A DNA stretch of 16,649 bases, taken from NCBI GenBank assembly GCA_030620925.1, contig JAUXIQ010000008.1:1-16649 (forward strand), given 5' to 3'. Below the pieces are notes generated by a model. The model worked only from the letters and a program-made list of their open reading frames with translations. It searched no databases and had not been told where the DNA came from. Both the position numbers and the translations under genes were made by a program. The stretch's first letter is position 1. Every line of letters begins with the position of its first letter. The DNA is from JAUXIQ01 sp030620925 [NCBI: Nitrospinota bacterium] (lineage in GTDB: Bacteria; JAUXIQ01). Below, piece after piece: positions 16,268 to 16,649 of this stretch.

Positions 16268-16649
16268 ATGCGTAATCTGAAACCGTTCTTTGTCGGGCTG
16301 ATATTTCTGGCCACGACTCTTACGATAGCTTACGATGTTTCCTATGCGGATGTAGAGGAAGACATCTCGGAGATAAAGCGTGAACTGGGGGAATTGAAGA
16401 AAGACGTGGCAGAGATCAAGAAGCTGCTCCAGGCCGTTGTATCCAGGGCCAGGGCTCCGGAAAAGACCACCGCCGTTACCACCGTAGACAACGATCCGGT
16501 GCTGGGGTCCCCTACGGCGCCAGTGACGCTCGTGGAGTTTTCCGATTATCAGTGCCCTTACTGTGCCCGTTTCTTCAAGACGACGTATCCTGCGCTTTTA
16601 GAGGATTATATCAAGAAAGGCAAACTGCGATACGTATACCGGGATTTCC
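16268..16649 (+). CDS. Exported DsbA/BdbD-like thioredoxin-fold protein (C-terminus missing)
   Basis: The first 127 codons are present; the rest is beyond the window. Parts in order: a short basic start (MRNLK), a hydrophobic signal or anchor segment (about 6-22, ending near SYA at 25-27), a heptad-like charged stretch that looks like a coiled coil (about 29-58: ISEIKREL, LKKDVAEIKKLL), a linker, then a thioredoxin fold with VTLVEFSDYQCPYCARFF, the redox pair being Cys96 and Cys99 (CPYC). This is the DSBA-like family (DsbA/BdbD/Com1-type), expected to oxidise or isomerise disulfides outside the cytoplasm. The N-terminal coiled coil suggests self-assembly, as in DsbG/ScsC-like proteins; this is inference. 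ATG start with AAAGGA 7 nt before. Confidence 0.9.
   Translation, partial: MRNLKPFFVGLIFLATTLTIAYDVSYADVEEDISEIKRELGELKKDVAEIKKLLQAVVSRARAPEKTTAVTTVDNDPVLGSPTAPVTLVEFSDYQCPYCARFFKTTYPALLEDYIKKGKLRYVYRDF

Noticed and set aside
1-16649. Search for a defence island, phage genes, insertion sequences, CRISPR array or tRNA
   Set aside because: All substantial coding space is accounted for by conserved metabolic genes; no transposase, integrase, regularly spaced repeats or tRNA-like sequence was seen.

Overview
The window reads as a chromosomal housekeeping segment of a Gram-negative (diderm) bacterium, roughly mid-50s % GC by eye. The diderm call rests on an LptD/OstA-type outer-membrane protein with a signal peptide, and on a DsbA-like exported thiol oxidoreductase. 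Purine synthesis uses the three-part FGAM synthase (small PurL plus PurS plus PurQ) rather than the fused enterobacterial enzyme. Together with the gene order this would suit a deltaproteobacterial (Desulfobacterota-like) or related diderm lineage, but the taxon cannot be fixed from this sequence alone.

Layout. From about 15.15 kb down to the left edge, thirteen genes lie head to tail on the minus strand. In transcription order they are ilvD, ilvB, ilvN, ilvC (isoleucine/valine synthesis), accD (acetyl-CoA carboxylase beta subunit), folC (folate), an lptD-like gene (LPS export), radC, a WalJ/YycJ-like metallo-hydrolase, then purB, purS, purQ and purL (purine synthesis). purL runs off the left edge. 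Most gaps are short (about 7-125 bp) and one pair overlaps by 4 bp. The main break is 301 bp between the lptD-like gene and radC, which probably separates two transcription units. A good sigma70-like promoter (TTGACA, 15-bp spacer, GATAAT) precedes ilvD.

At about 15.25 kb the direction flips. On the plus strand lie a LACTB2-like metallo-beta-lactamase-fold protein with a winged-helix tail and an exported CPYC thioredoxin-fold (DsbA/BdbD-like) protein cut by the right edge.

The genes make textbook metabolic modules: ilvDBNC covers the shared steps of branched-chain amino acid synthesis except threonine deaminase and the transaminase, accD-folC is a widespread pair, and purB-purS-purQ-purL covers adenylosuccinate lyase and FGAM synthase. 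I found no mobile element, CRISPR array, rRNA, tRNA, phage or defence locus. I do not see a previously undescribed system. The points most worth a second look are the leader upstream of radC (a 32-codon mini-ORF running into a GAAA-loop hairpin), the cysteine pattern of the LptD-like and IlvD proteins, and the metallo-hydrolase/DsbA-like pair.
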